A stretch of 64,000 nt of DNA from Arthrobacter alpinus (GTDB lineage Bacteria > Actinomycetota > Actinomycetes > Actinomycetales > Micrococcaceae). Position numbers and translations under genes: made by a program. The notes under the pieces were generated by a model, which was given only the letters and a program-made list of their open reading frames with translations, was not told the DNA's origin and did not search any database. Below are positions 41,732 to 48,204 of this stretch, piece after piece; the stretch's first letter is position 1; each line of letters starts with the position of its first letter. The stretch lies in the NCBI RefSeq assembly GCF_001294625.1, contig NZ_CP012677.1, forward strand, positions 1,116,001 to 1,180,000, given 5' to 3'.

Positions 41732-42129
41732 TGGATTACCACCAGACCAAGAACGCTGTCCAAGGTGAGGTTCTGGTCATGGTAGCGCTGGTATGCCGCT
41801 GGCGACAGGCTGCCGGTGGCCACGGCCCGGTTCAGGCGGCGGGAGGCTTCGAGCCAGTGACCGGATTGCTCGTCCGCCTGGGTCGGGTAGACGCCGTTGT
41901 GGAACGTGTTGCGACGGGCAGCCTCCATCTCTCGGACCAGTTCGATTACGTGGGCCGGCATGATCCATGCCACTGACTTGGAGAAGTGCTGGCTGACCGC
42001 TTTCACGCAGTCCCGGAGCGTGTACTGGGCCAGCAGTTCCTGCCACGCCGCGATGTTCGCAGCGTCGAAATTCCTGTTATCGAATGATTGGATCTTGGCC
42101 GCGAACACTGCGGTTTCTTGGATGTCCAT
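41728..42129 (-). CDS. Possible helicase-loader-type replication protein
   Basis: 133 helical residues: AAKIQSFDNRNFDAANIAAW, ALLAQYTLRDCVKAV-like text, and WIMPAHVIELVREMEAARRN. Small helical proteins between an initiator and a DnaB-type helicase often act as loaders or replisome organisers. No ATPase motif is present, so it resembles the non-ATPase loaders of phages. The role is inferred from position and translational coupling. Confidence 0.55.
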   Translation of the reverse strand: MDIQETAVFAAKIQSFDNRNFDAANIAAWQELLAQYTLRDCVKAVSQHFSKSVAWIMPAHVIELVREMEAARRNTFHNGVYPTQADEQSGHWLEASRRLNRAVATGSLSPAAYQRYHDQNLTLDSVLGLVVIQ

Positions 42130-42132
42130 GGA

Positions 42133-43101
42133 TCAAATTCCTATCTCGTGCTGGAAGGTTTGGTTTTGTTGTGCCTGCATTTGCTGGCCGAGTGCGAAGG
42201 TGGCGCGCATCTTGTCGCCAGTGCTGGGCTTGCTTGTCGTCACGGTGTTGGCTCGGCTGCGGAGGATCCAGTTCTGCCAGGTCTTGCCCCAGTCGAGCTT
42301 CGTGGTGTCACGGCCGGTCTTGGCTTCCCAGTAGTTTTTGAACGTCATGGTTTCCAGATTGATGTCCACGTTCGGGGCGTTGGCGGATGCCCACTGAGCC
42401 ATCTCCGAGCTGATGTGGAAATCTGCTGGGATGCGGCTGCCGCGTTTTTGCGGCGGCACTCTTTTATCTACGTAAGTAGATGTAGTAGTAGCTGTAGTAG
42501 TAGGCAGGGCTTGGCCTTGCTCGTGAGGCTGGGCAACTTCTTGGGCAAATGGCTGGGCACGCGATTGGTCATTGTCAGTGAAAGTTACGGGTAAGACTGG
42601 GGCATCTTCTTGGCCAGTCGAGCGGCGAAATTCGTCCATGTCCCTACCCAGGCCCTTGACCAGAGCCAAGACTTTCCCTTGTTGAAAAGCTGACCAGGTC
42701 GGATACTCAGCTCGAAGCCTTTGGAGCTCAAAGGTGATGATCTGCTGAATCTCGCTTGAAGCAATCCCACCAAAGGCGTTGACCATCGCAATAGACAGCT
42801 TTGGTTGCTTCAGTAACCCGTCGTGCCGCAGGAAGGACCGGATGAGTACCTCTTCAGTTTGCTCATCGACGTAGATGAACCGGGCCGCCTGAAGGGCCAT
42901 GGCGTCGTCATGGATGTCGCTTGCGGTTGTGTCGGGCGACATGGCAGCCAGCCGGCCCGGGCGCCAGTCGGCGACGCCGGCGTAGTTGAGGGTCGGGTGG
43001 GTAAGCAGCATTTGGTACAGGTACTTGGCGCCGCGGGGAAGAGCCCGCCAGTCCGCATCGGTCCAGATGTTCGTGTTGATGTTTGCGCGGTCCCTAGCCA
43101 T
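42133..43101 (-). CDS. Replication initiation protein (HTH/DnaD-like)
   Basis: 322 residues from ATG 43101. The N-terminus (ANINTNIWTDADWRALPRGA) with TLNYAGVADWRPGRLAAM fits the winged-helix start of phage initiators. The middle is low complexity with a Thr-rich stretch (LPTTTATTTSTYVDKRVPPQ). The C-terminus, MTFKNYWEAKTGRDTTKLDW plus TWQNWILRSRA, is typical of DnaD-like initiators. The GTAGTAG-type repeat around 42475-42505 lies inside the gene and may hold the origin. Confidence 0.75.
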   Translation of the reverse strand: MARDRANINTNIWTDADWRALPRGAKYLYQMLLTHPTLNYAGVADWRPGRLAAMSPDTTASDIHDDAMALQAARFIYVDEQTEEVLIRSFLRHDGLLKQPKLSIAMVNAFGGIASSEIQQIITFELQRLRAEYPTWSAFQQGKVLALVKGLGRDMDEFRRSTGQEDAPVLPVTFTDNDQSRAQPFAQEVAQPHEQGQALPTTTATTTSTYVDKRVPPQKRGSRIPADFHISSEMAQWASANAPNVDINLETMTFKNYWEAKTGRDTTKLDWGKTWQNWILRSRANTVTTSKPSTGDKMRATFALGQQMQAQQNQTFQHEIGI

Positions 43102-43489
43102 CGGTTGAGGAGCCTCCGGTGCCACCGGCAATGCCATCAACAATTTCGGCCATTTCGACTAGTGCGGCGGCAAATTGCCTAGCCTGTTTCGGCGTGAAGT
43201 CTTGATATTTTGGCGTCCAGACTTCGATTGCGTGCCGCTCAGTATCGGCGTCCCACGCTGGCGTGATGATCCATTTCCGGTCAGTCATTTCTGGGCCGAT
43301 CCAGCGATCCGCGCATCCTTCCGCGAGGACGTATCCCAAAGGTGGGTCTGGGTAGGACAGAAAGATACCCTGAAGCTCTGATGGCCTCACGCCGAGCTCA
43401 TTGGCCTTACGGACCAGCTCTTGGACGGGCCGCGGAAACTTCGACGGCTTGCTGATGCTTGAACATTGTCCCTTGCTTGCCTTACTCAT
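43094..43489 (-). CDS. Early protein, member of a three-gene related set (1)
   Basis: 131 residues. A basic start is followed by a helix with VRPSELQGIFLSYPDPPLGY, then RWIGPEMTDRKWIITPAWDA strands, and a C-terminal helix (QARQFAAALVEMAEIVDGIA) before a Gly/Ser tail. The W-x-GP / strand / C-terminal helix plan recurs in the next two genes. Overlaps both neighbours (8 bp and ATGA). Function unknown. Confidence 0.5.
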   Translation of the reverse strand: MSKASKGQCSSISKPSKFPRPVQELVRKANELGVRPSELQGIFLSYPDPPLGYVLAEGCADRWIGPEMTDRKWIITPAWDADTERHAIEVWTPKYQDFTPKQARQFAAALVEMAEIVDGIAGGTGGSSTDG

Positions 43490-43944
43490 TTTGCTGCACC
43501 CCGCTGTTCGTTTAGGTTGAAATTTGCGACCATCGGTGAGGATGCTGGCTCTGCTGTGGCAAGAATTGTAGGGTCATAGTCAGGCATGGTCATTTTTGCT
43601 ATTGACTGGATTGCCGAGGCAAGAGCGCCCGCCTTGCTAATCGGCCACGGGTTGTCGTCTTCATGGTCTACGAAGAACGAGATTCCGTTTTCCGAATTCC
43701 AGCAAGTTGTGATTTTGCTGTCCTCGAGCTGGATCGTTGGGCCGTCCCATTCACCGCTGTAGTCAGGATCGGCCAGCAGTTCCTTGACGTCGTTGACGGT
43801 TAGTTTCAGATGGAAGCCAGCTGGGGCTCCGTGACGGGCTCGGATTCGGCTTTCGAGCTCTGCGGTAATTTCCTCGACGGGCAGGGCTCCAAGTTCGGCA
43901 GCGCGCTCATGGACGAGGTCAGGGAGCAAGGTAGTAGCGCTCAC
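43486..43944 (-). CDS. Early protein, member of a three-gene related set (2)
   Basis: 152 residues. WDGPTIQLEDSKITTCWNSE, ISFFVDHEDDNPWPISKAGA and LASAIQSIAKMTMPD repeat the pattern of its neighbours, especially GP-x-IQL-x-D, shared with the third. Its helical N-terminal part (LPVEEITAELESRIRARHGA) could be dimerising. No named family. Starts at ATG 43944, overlapping the previous stop by four bases. Confidence 0.5.
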   Translation of the reverse strand: MSATTLLPDLVHERAAELGALPVEEITAELESRIRARHGAPAGFHLKLTVNDVKELLADPDYSGEWDGPTIQLEDSKITTCWNSENGISFFVDHEDDNPWPISKAGALASAIQSIAKMTMPDYDPTILATAEPASSPMVANFNLNEQRGAAK

Positions 43945-44732
43945 TTTGCTCGCTCCGAGGTGGCTGCCAGGAGGTTGACGAGGCCAGCCATGACCTGAAG
44001 GACTTCTTCACGGGAATCAAATGAGCAGTACTCGTCAGCTTCCTCCGAGGGGTCGTCAAGATCCTTGTATCGCTTCGACAGGGTGAATTGTTCATCACCG
44101 CCTTCAAACCAGTTCGAATGGATATCCCACTCCTGCCGGCCGTCCTTCAACTGGATGCCGGGTCCGCGACCTGAGAAGGTTTCGGTTTCTTCGTCGAAGT
44201 GGACAGTCTCAGCCCAAGAAGTGGTGCCTGGTACTGTGCCAGTCGCCCGTGTGAGCTGATCCTCCTGCATCGGTACAGCGAGGCGCAGGATGTTGTGCGC
44301 GAACTTGACCGCGTCTGCCGGCGACATATCTCGGTCAAGATCCAGCTCGAAATGCAATTGAAAGGCGTTGGTGCTGCGGTCGAACTCGCGGTAGATGTGG
44401 TGACCGCATCCCTCGGTAACTGGCGCCATGTAGACCGGAGAACCGGGCTCGGCCTGCTGGTAACCTGTGGGAATCGTGGTGTTGTTGCTAGACTGCAAGT
44501 GAATCTGCTCCTTGTAAGGTGTATTTTCTTCGACCGTGACGTGTTCTTTGGCGAGAGCGTCACGGTCTTCTTTTTTCTGAATGCGGATATGTGCCGGGGA
44601 TGCGAACGTCCTGTCCCCGTTGTCCCACTGGATCCCAATGAACTCGGGCCAGTCTGGACTATGGTCATCAAGGACCGTTCCTTCGAGACCATGGGTCAAC
44701 CACCGGACCCGGTCTCCGGGATAAAGGCCCAT
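43941..44732 (-). CDS. Early protein, member of a three-gene related set (3), with SH3-like start
   Basis: 263 residues from ATG 44732, which overlaps the upstream stop codon (TAATG). The first ~55 residues look like an SH3/Tudor-type barrel (YPGDRVRWLTHGLEGTVLDD, then IGIQWDNGDRTFASP). The rest is beta-rich with FELDLDRDMSPADAVKFAHN. The C-terminus, GPGIQLKDGRQEWDIHSN then EEVLQVMAGLVNLLAAT, parallels its two neighbours. Longer versions of the frame run antisense-like through the HTH gene and are rejected. Confidence 0.55.
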   Translation of the reverse strand: MGLYPGDRVRWLTHGLEGTVLDDHSPDWPEFIGIQWDNGDRTFASPAHIRIQKKEDRDALAKEHVTVEENTPYKEQIHLQSSNNTTIPTGYQQAEPGSPVYMAPVTEGCGHHIYREFDRSTNAFQLHFELDLDRDMSPADAVKFAHNILRLAVPMQEDQLTRATGTVPGTTSWAETVHFDEETETFSGRGPGIQLKDGRQEWDIHSNWFEGGDEQFTLSKRYKDLDDPSEEADEYCSFDSREEVLQVMAGLVNLLAATSERAK

Positions 44733-44941
44733 TACTTGCTGGCCCCGTCGAACGCGGCATTGATGTAGGCCACGACGTCTGTTTCCCGGAACATCCTTCG
44801 GTTTCCAATAAGTGCAGATGCCGGTGCGGTGCCCACGTGGATCATCCAGCGCAACGATGCTGGCGTCTTGCGCAACATCTGCGCCACCTCCTCCAACGTC
44901 AGCAGCTTTGCGACGACAGCTGCTGCCATGAGTTGACTCAT
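44732..44941 (-). CDS. Excisionase/Cro-like HTH protein, first gene of the early operon
   Basis: 69 residues from ATG 44941 with GGAGA upstream. KLLTLEEVAQMLRKTPASLR is a MerR/excisionase-like HTH, followed by a wing (IGNRRMFRETDVVAYINAAF). It is the first leftward gene, divergent from the repressor with about 98 bp between, the classic Cro or Xis position. It probably opposes the repressor or assists excision; the sequence cannot decide. Confidence 0.7.
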   Translation of the reverse strand: MSQLMAAAVVAKLLTLEEVAQMLRKTPASLRWMIHVGTAPASALIGNRRMFRETDVVAYINAAFDGASK

Positions 44942-45039
44942 TCCGTTCTCCAATTGTCAGCGTTGGCAACCCTTGTCGGTGCGAACAATTTAACGATAGG
45001 TGTTGGCAGAGTTGCTGTCAAGCGCATACGATGTTCACC
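44942..45039. promoter_or_regulatory. Divergent lysogeny switch region
   Basis: For the repressor, TTGGCA at 45003-45008 and TACGAT at 45027-45032 are 18 bp apart, and the -10 lies seven bases before ATG 45040, so the transcript is probably leaderless. GTTGGCA occurs at 44962-44968 and 45002-45008, 40 bp apart, and could be operator half-sites for repressor and Cro-like protein. The assignment is by eye. Confidence 0.5.
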
Positions 45040-45732
45040 ATGCAACAAACACCTGCGGGACCACCCACACAAGAGCAGAACTTTGGCCAAGCAGTCTCCG
45101 GCATGAGAGATGTGAGGAAACTCAGTCAGCGCGACTTCGCAGCAAAGTTGACCGAGAAGGGCATGCCGGTTGATGCCTCAGCGGTTTCCCGCATCGAAAA
45201 TGGCACCCGATCGGTGCGTCTTGTCGAGGCCCTGACCATTGCGGAAGTACTAGACACCGAGCTGGACTGGTTGGTTAGCGGATCAAAGTCAATTTCCCAG
45301 CAGTTCACTTCGATGCGAAAGCGGGCGACAAACGCACTCCTCGAGTTAGGGGAGCCAGTCACGGCCGCCGCCTACCACTTGTGGGAAACGCGTTGGTTTC
45401 TCTCGAAGAACCCTGAACTATTAGGCGAACTTTCAGACGAAGAGCTAGGCGCACCTAGTGATGCTGACAGTTACCTAAGTTGGGTCGCCAGCAGGATGGA
45501 ACGTTGGGTCGTTACCGATGAAGAGATTATTCTGGCGGACTCACAGGAGGAACTGGATCAGATAATTGACGTTCTCCATCGACTGGTCCGAATGCACGTC
45601 CAGCTCCGCACGGCGCCAGAGGCGGATTTCGAAGACTCCAACGTGTCGGCGGAAGACCCTCAAGACTACGGATTGGCTGCATTCAAGGGCGAGGATAATA
45701 TCGCCTTCGACGATGAGCCGCACGAAACGTAA
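45040..45732 (+). CDS. Prophage repressor, XRE family
   Basis: 230 residues from ATG 45040 (ATG 45031 overlaps the -10). The N-terminal ~70 form a lambda-type HTH (DVRKLSQRDFAAKLTEKGMP, then ASAVSRIENGTRSVRLVEAL). The rest is helical and acidic (NVSAEDPQDYGLAAFKGEDN), without the Ser-Lys peptidase of LexA/CI types. Release therefore probably needs the antirepressor at 38935 rather than RecA-driven cleavage. It lies next to integrase on the same strand. Confidence 0.85.
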   Translation: MQQTPAGPPTQEQNFGQAVSGMRDVRKLSQRDFAAKLTEKGMPVDASAVSRIENGTRSVRLVEALTIAEVLDTELDWLVSGSKSISQQFTSMRKRATNALLELGEPVTAAAYHLWETRWFLSKNPELLGELSDEELGAPSDADSYLSWVASRMERWVVTDEEIILADSQEELDQIIDVLHRLVRMHVQLRTAPEADFEDSNVSAEDPQDYGLAAFKGEDNIAFDDEPHET

Positions 45733-45795
45733 GGATCAAGCAGAACGACGTTCGGAAGACGGCCCTAGCCGGTAGCAAATTGGAGGGGATCACCT

Positions 45796-46908
45796 ATGGC
45801 GTCGATAAAGAAGCGCCCTAACGGTCAGTGGCGCGCCCGGTATCGTGATGCCGATGGCAAGGAGCATTCGCGTCATTTTCGGCTGAAGAGTAAGAGCGCC
45901 ACTGCGAAGCCTGGCGAGATCAGTGCGCAGGAGTGGCTGGATGAGGTCACGGCCGCGATGGTTACCGGCAACTATGTTGACCCCAAGAGTGCGAAGCTGA
46001 CTGTGGGGGAGTGGTGTGAGACTTGGCTAAAGGGCTACGCGAACAACCGTCCGTCATCAGTGAAGCAGGCAAAGTCCCACGTGAAGCGGATCGAGGCGGC
46101 GTTCGGGAAGCGCACGTTGGCCAGTGTGCGACCGTCTGAGATCAAATCCTGGACCGCCAAGCTGAAGGCTGATGGTCTGGCGGACTCCACAATCTACGCG
46201 CTCCACAGCCGCCTGTCACACATCTTCTCTGACGCCGTTCATGACGGACTGTTGCCCAAGTCTCCGCTAAGTCGGCGCACGTCCCCGCCGATGGGCAAGC
46301 AGCGACCCTACGTGGCCACGACGGAGCAGGTATGGGCTCTCTACGACGCCATGGATGCGTGGACTAAGCCGGGCATCCTCCTCGGCGCTTTCGCTGGCCT
46401 TCGCGTTGCCGAAGCTATGGCGCTAAGGACGAAAGACATCGACTTCATGCGCGGTGTCATTTCGCCCGCTGTTCAATATCCAGACGAGCCGTTGAAGTCC
46501 GAAACAGCCAAGACCCCGATCCCCATCCCGCGTGAGCTTGCCGTAATGCTCAATCGCAACCCGTCCATTCTTGGATCTGAAACCATCGTCGCTGCCGAGC
46601 ATGGCCGGACGATGGCACCCTACACATTTGAGACACGATTCCGAGACGCCAGAGAAACCATCGAAGGTCTTCCCGATGGTTTTCGCTTCCATGATCTCCG
46701 GCACTACTTCGCGTCACTCCTGATCTCCGAAGGCCTTGACGTTAAGGTTGTCCAAGCGCGGCTGAGGCACGCATCCGCCAAGACCACCTTGGATACCTAC
46801 AGTCACATGTGGCCAGACAAAGACGAGGCTTCGAGGACCGCGGTTGCCGGCGTCCTTGCGGCACGCAAAAAGTCGCTGGGCGGACTAAGCGAGAAATCGG
46901 GCTCGTGA
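45796..46908 (+). CDS. int: Tyrosine integrase
   Basis: 370 residues. The N-terminus (KKRPNGQWRARYRDADGKEH) is the arm-binding AP2/DUF3596-type domain. A SAM-like core-binding domain follows (EWCETWLKGYANNRPSSVKQ). The catalytic domain has GLRVAEAMALR (first Arg), FHDLRHYFASLL (His-x-x-Arg) and LRHASAKTTLDTYSHM (His and nucleophile Tyr). It starts at ATG 45796 with GGAGGGG upstream. Recombination at the 3' end of glnA follows from the att repeats. The left remnant keeps its close relative's C-terminus. Confidence 0.95.
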   Translation: MASIKKRPNGQWRARYRDADGKEHSRHFRLKSKSATAKPGEISAQEWLDEVTAAMVTGNYVDPKSAKLTVGEWCETWLKGYANNRPSSVKQAKSHVKRIEAAFGKRTLASVRPSEIKSWTAKLKADGLADSTIYALHSRLSHIFSDAVHDGLLPKSPLSRRTSPPMGKQRPYVATTEQVWALYDAMDAWTKPGILLGAFAGLRVAEAMALRTKDIDFMRGVISPAVQYPDEPLKSETAKTPIPIPRELAVMLNRNPSILGSETIVAAEHGRTMAPYTFETRFRDARETIEGLPDGFRFHDLRHYFASLLISEGLDVKVVQARLRHASAKTTLDTYSHMWPDKDEASRTAVAGVLAARKKSLGGLSEKSGS

Positions 46909-46921
46909 AAGGTTGGGCAAA

Positions 46922-46958
46922 GAAGAAGGACCGGAACGTTGTGTCCCGGTCCTTCTGT
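46922..46958. terminator. Terminator after the integrase
   Basis: A stem of AGAAGGACCGGAAC-type sequence (from 46923) with its near-complement CCCGGTCCTTCT ending at 46955. It matches the hairpin after the left-element integrase (8941-8991) and lies 14 bp after the integrase stop codon. Confidence 0.75.
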
Positions 46959-47038
46959 GTGTCTTCATGAGAACGTGGTCCGCAGCTAAAGTGTGTTCAT
47001 CCTCGACTACCTACGAAGGCAAGTATGCCTCGGTTCGA

Positions 47039-47197
47039 TCATGCTGACTTGAAAGTCAAAAAGTTTTTTACTCGGTTGCGCTCACGGAGCTCGCGCTCTT
47101 GACGGACGGTTTTCAGAACAGTTTTGAAGTGTTCCTCATTCCGCGTTTGGCTTTGAGCCGGCTTCTTAGTTCGACCAGAAAGTTCAACTTTTCCCAT
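47039..47197 (-). CDS. Small basic cargo protein
   Basis: 52 residues from ATG 47197, chosen because AGGAAAGGAG lies at proper distance. Very basic (VELSGRTKKPAQSQTRNEEH, then RQERELRERNRVKNFLTFKS). It follows the GAF-membrane gene by ~28 bp and is probably in the same transcript. I recognise no family. A nucleic-acid-binding or antitoxin-like partner is possible from size and charge only. Confidence 0.5.
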   Translation of the reverse strand: MGKVELSGRTKKPAQSQTRNEEHFKTVLKTVRQERELRERNRVKNFLTFKSA

Positions 47198-47225
47198 CAT
47201 GTGCTCCTTTCCTAGTTCCATCATA

Positions 47226-48023
47226 CTAACCTCCATTTCTTGCAGTGCGGTTAGCTTCAGAAAAATAAATACTTAGTGTCGCCGCAAGCAATGACACCGT
47301 GGAGCCATCTCTCGCGTCGAGGTCCCCAACCTTTGGGGCATCGAGTGTTAGGAGGCCATATCCAGTTCGTCCAACCCTGATTGGCGCGGAGATGAAGGTC
47401 ACGTATCCGCTGCCGCTGCCGGCCCATTGATCTGATGCTTGGGCTATGTTGGGTTCGAACAAGAAGTTATCTGCAATACTCAGTGTCTCGAAGGCTTTGT
47501 CACCGCGGACCGAGCCGCGCACGAAGTCTCCTGGGCGCTGGGATCTGCCAGCTTTGGCTAAGGGTGTCATTCGCTTTGTATCGTCTGAAATCATGTAGAC
47601 GACGGCCCGCACTCCCTGGACGCCAGAGTAGGCAACCAATAGATCCTTGACTACTGTATTCGACGCTTGCTTCAGTGCGGCTTGCCTAGTTTTCTTCGGT
47701 GAGGCGGCTAGCGAACAAATGTCTTCCAAGAGAGGCGGTATGGATTCATCCATGACTCGTTCTCTTGCCGCAGTTACATCTTCGGCGTCCTCGTTTTTGG
47801 AATCCCAGTAAAGGTTGCCTGCCGAAGGTAATGCGGTGACGAGTCCTACCCCGATACCTAAGACCCTGACCCCCAGCGTAAGATCGCTGCTGCTCAGCAT
47901 GGCCCCGCCGCACAGTGCACCCAAGCTTGCTAGCACAAGGGTCCAAGGCGCAAATCGTGAGGACTGATAAGAAAACCACGCCCACAGGGTGACTATGGGG
48001 TTAGGGGGCGAGATAGCAGGCAT
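47226..48023 (-). CDS. Cargo membrane protein with two TM segments and a GAF-like domain
   Basis: 265 residues from ATG 48023. TACGAT at 48030-48035 lies six bases upstream, so the transcript may be leaderless; longer starts (48056, 48122) run into a terminator hairpin. Two membrane segments come at ~23-38 (FAPWTLVLASLGALCGGAML) and ~45-62 (LGIGVGLVTALPSAGNL). A helical linker with ESIPPLLEDICSLAASPKKT follows, then a GAF-like sensor part (VRAVVYMISDDTKRMTPLAK, VTFISAPIRVGRTGYGLLTL, LAATLSIYFSEANR). GAF domains bind small ligands. No output domain is present. Prophage position beside attR suggests lysogenic conversion or defence. Confidence 0.65.
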   Translation of the reverse strand: MPAISPPNPIVTLWAWFSYQSSRFAPWTLVLASLGALCGGAMLSSSDLTLGVRVLGIGVGLVTALPSAGNLYWDSKNEDAEDVTAARERVMDESIPPLLEDICSLAASPKKTRQAALKQASNTVVKDLLVAYSGVQGVRAVVYMISDDTKRMTPLAKAGRSQRPGDFVRGSVRGDKAFETLSIADNFLFEPNIAQASDQWAGSGSGYVTFISAPIRVGRTGYGLLTLDAPKVGDLDARDGSTVSLLAATLSIYFSEANRTARNGG

Positions 48024-48072
48024 CAGGCAATCGTACCCGTCAGCAACATGAAGCATGACATTGTAGGCACTG

Positions 48073-48118
48073 CAGAAAATGAGGGCCGGAACAATGTGTT
48101 CCAGGCCCTCATTTTCTG
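48073..48118. terminator. Terminator between attR and the GAF cargo
   Basis: CAGAAAATGAGGGCC (48073-48087) and its complement (48104-48118) form a long stem with an inner GGAAC/GTTCC part and one bulge, flanked by A and T runs. It lies 63 bp past the glnA stop codon, so it should end glnA transcripts, and it is upstream of the leftward GAF gene. Confidence 0.8.
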
Positions 48119-48134
48119 TCATGAAGTTTTTATC

Positions 48135-48154
48135 TTGCGGACTGCTTGCGGACT
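48135..48154 (+). repeat. Putative integrase arm-type sites, right arm
   Basis: TTGCGGACT at 48135-48143 and 48146-48154, 11 bp apart, close to the glnA 3' end. Same pair as in the left arms at 4714 and 9170. Confidence 0.6.
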
Positions 48155-48180
48155 AATCCCTGTTTAGCCGCATGTTCTAG

Positions 48181-48204
48181 CTAGCAGCCGTAGTAGAGCT
48201 CGAA
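48181..48204. other. attR: glnA 3' end used as attachment site
   Basis: The last 24 bp of glnA, including its stop codon, recur exactly at 9041-9064 and with one mismatch at 4574-4597. Integration thus leaves glnA coding intact, as with many integrases that target gene ends. On its left the sequence differs from the original host flank seen at 4495-4573. Confidence 0.88.

Larger units (their letters stand above)
9041..48180. mobile_element. Near-complete siphovirus prophage integrated at the 3' end of glnA
   Basis: It is bounded by identical 24-bp glnA-end repeats. It has integrase, repressor, replication genes (DnaB-type helicase), HNH protein, terminase, portal, capsid, tape measure, tail tip, endolysin and holin-like genes in standard order. 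The tape measure, Dit-like protein, assembly chaperone and absence of a contractile sheath indicate a long, flexible, non-contractile tail. Likely defects are the split terminase large subunit and an IS3 insertion in an early gene. Cargo lies at 10.9-13.1, 23.1, 34.2-36.5 and 47.0-48.1 kb. Confidence 0.92.

Noticed and set aside
43941..44969. 342-residue version of the third early-set protein
   Set aside because: Its first ~79 residues overlap the HTH gene 44732-44941 in another frame; ATG 44732 coupled by TAATG is the better start.
48024..48122. Longer start of the GAF-membrane protein at 48122
   Set aside because: This extension runs through the 48073-48118 hairpin, which looks like a terminator; a start at 48023 behind a TACGAT box is more likely.
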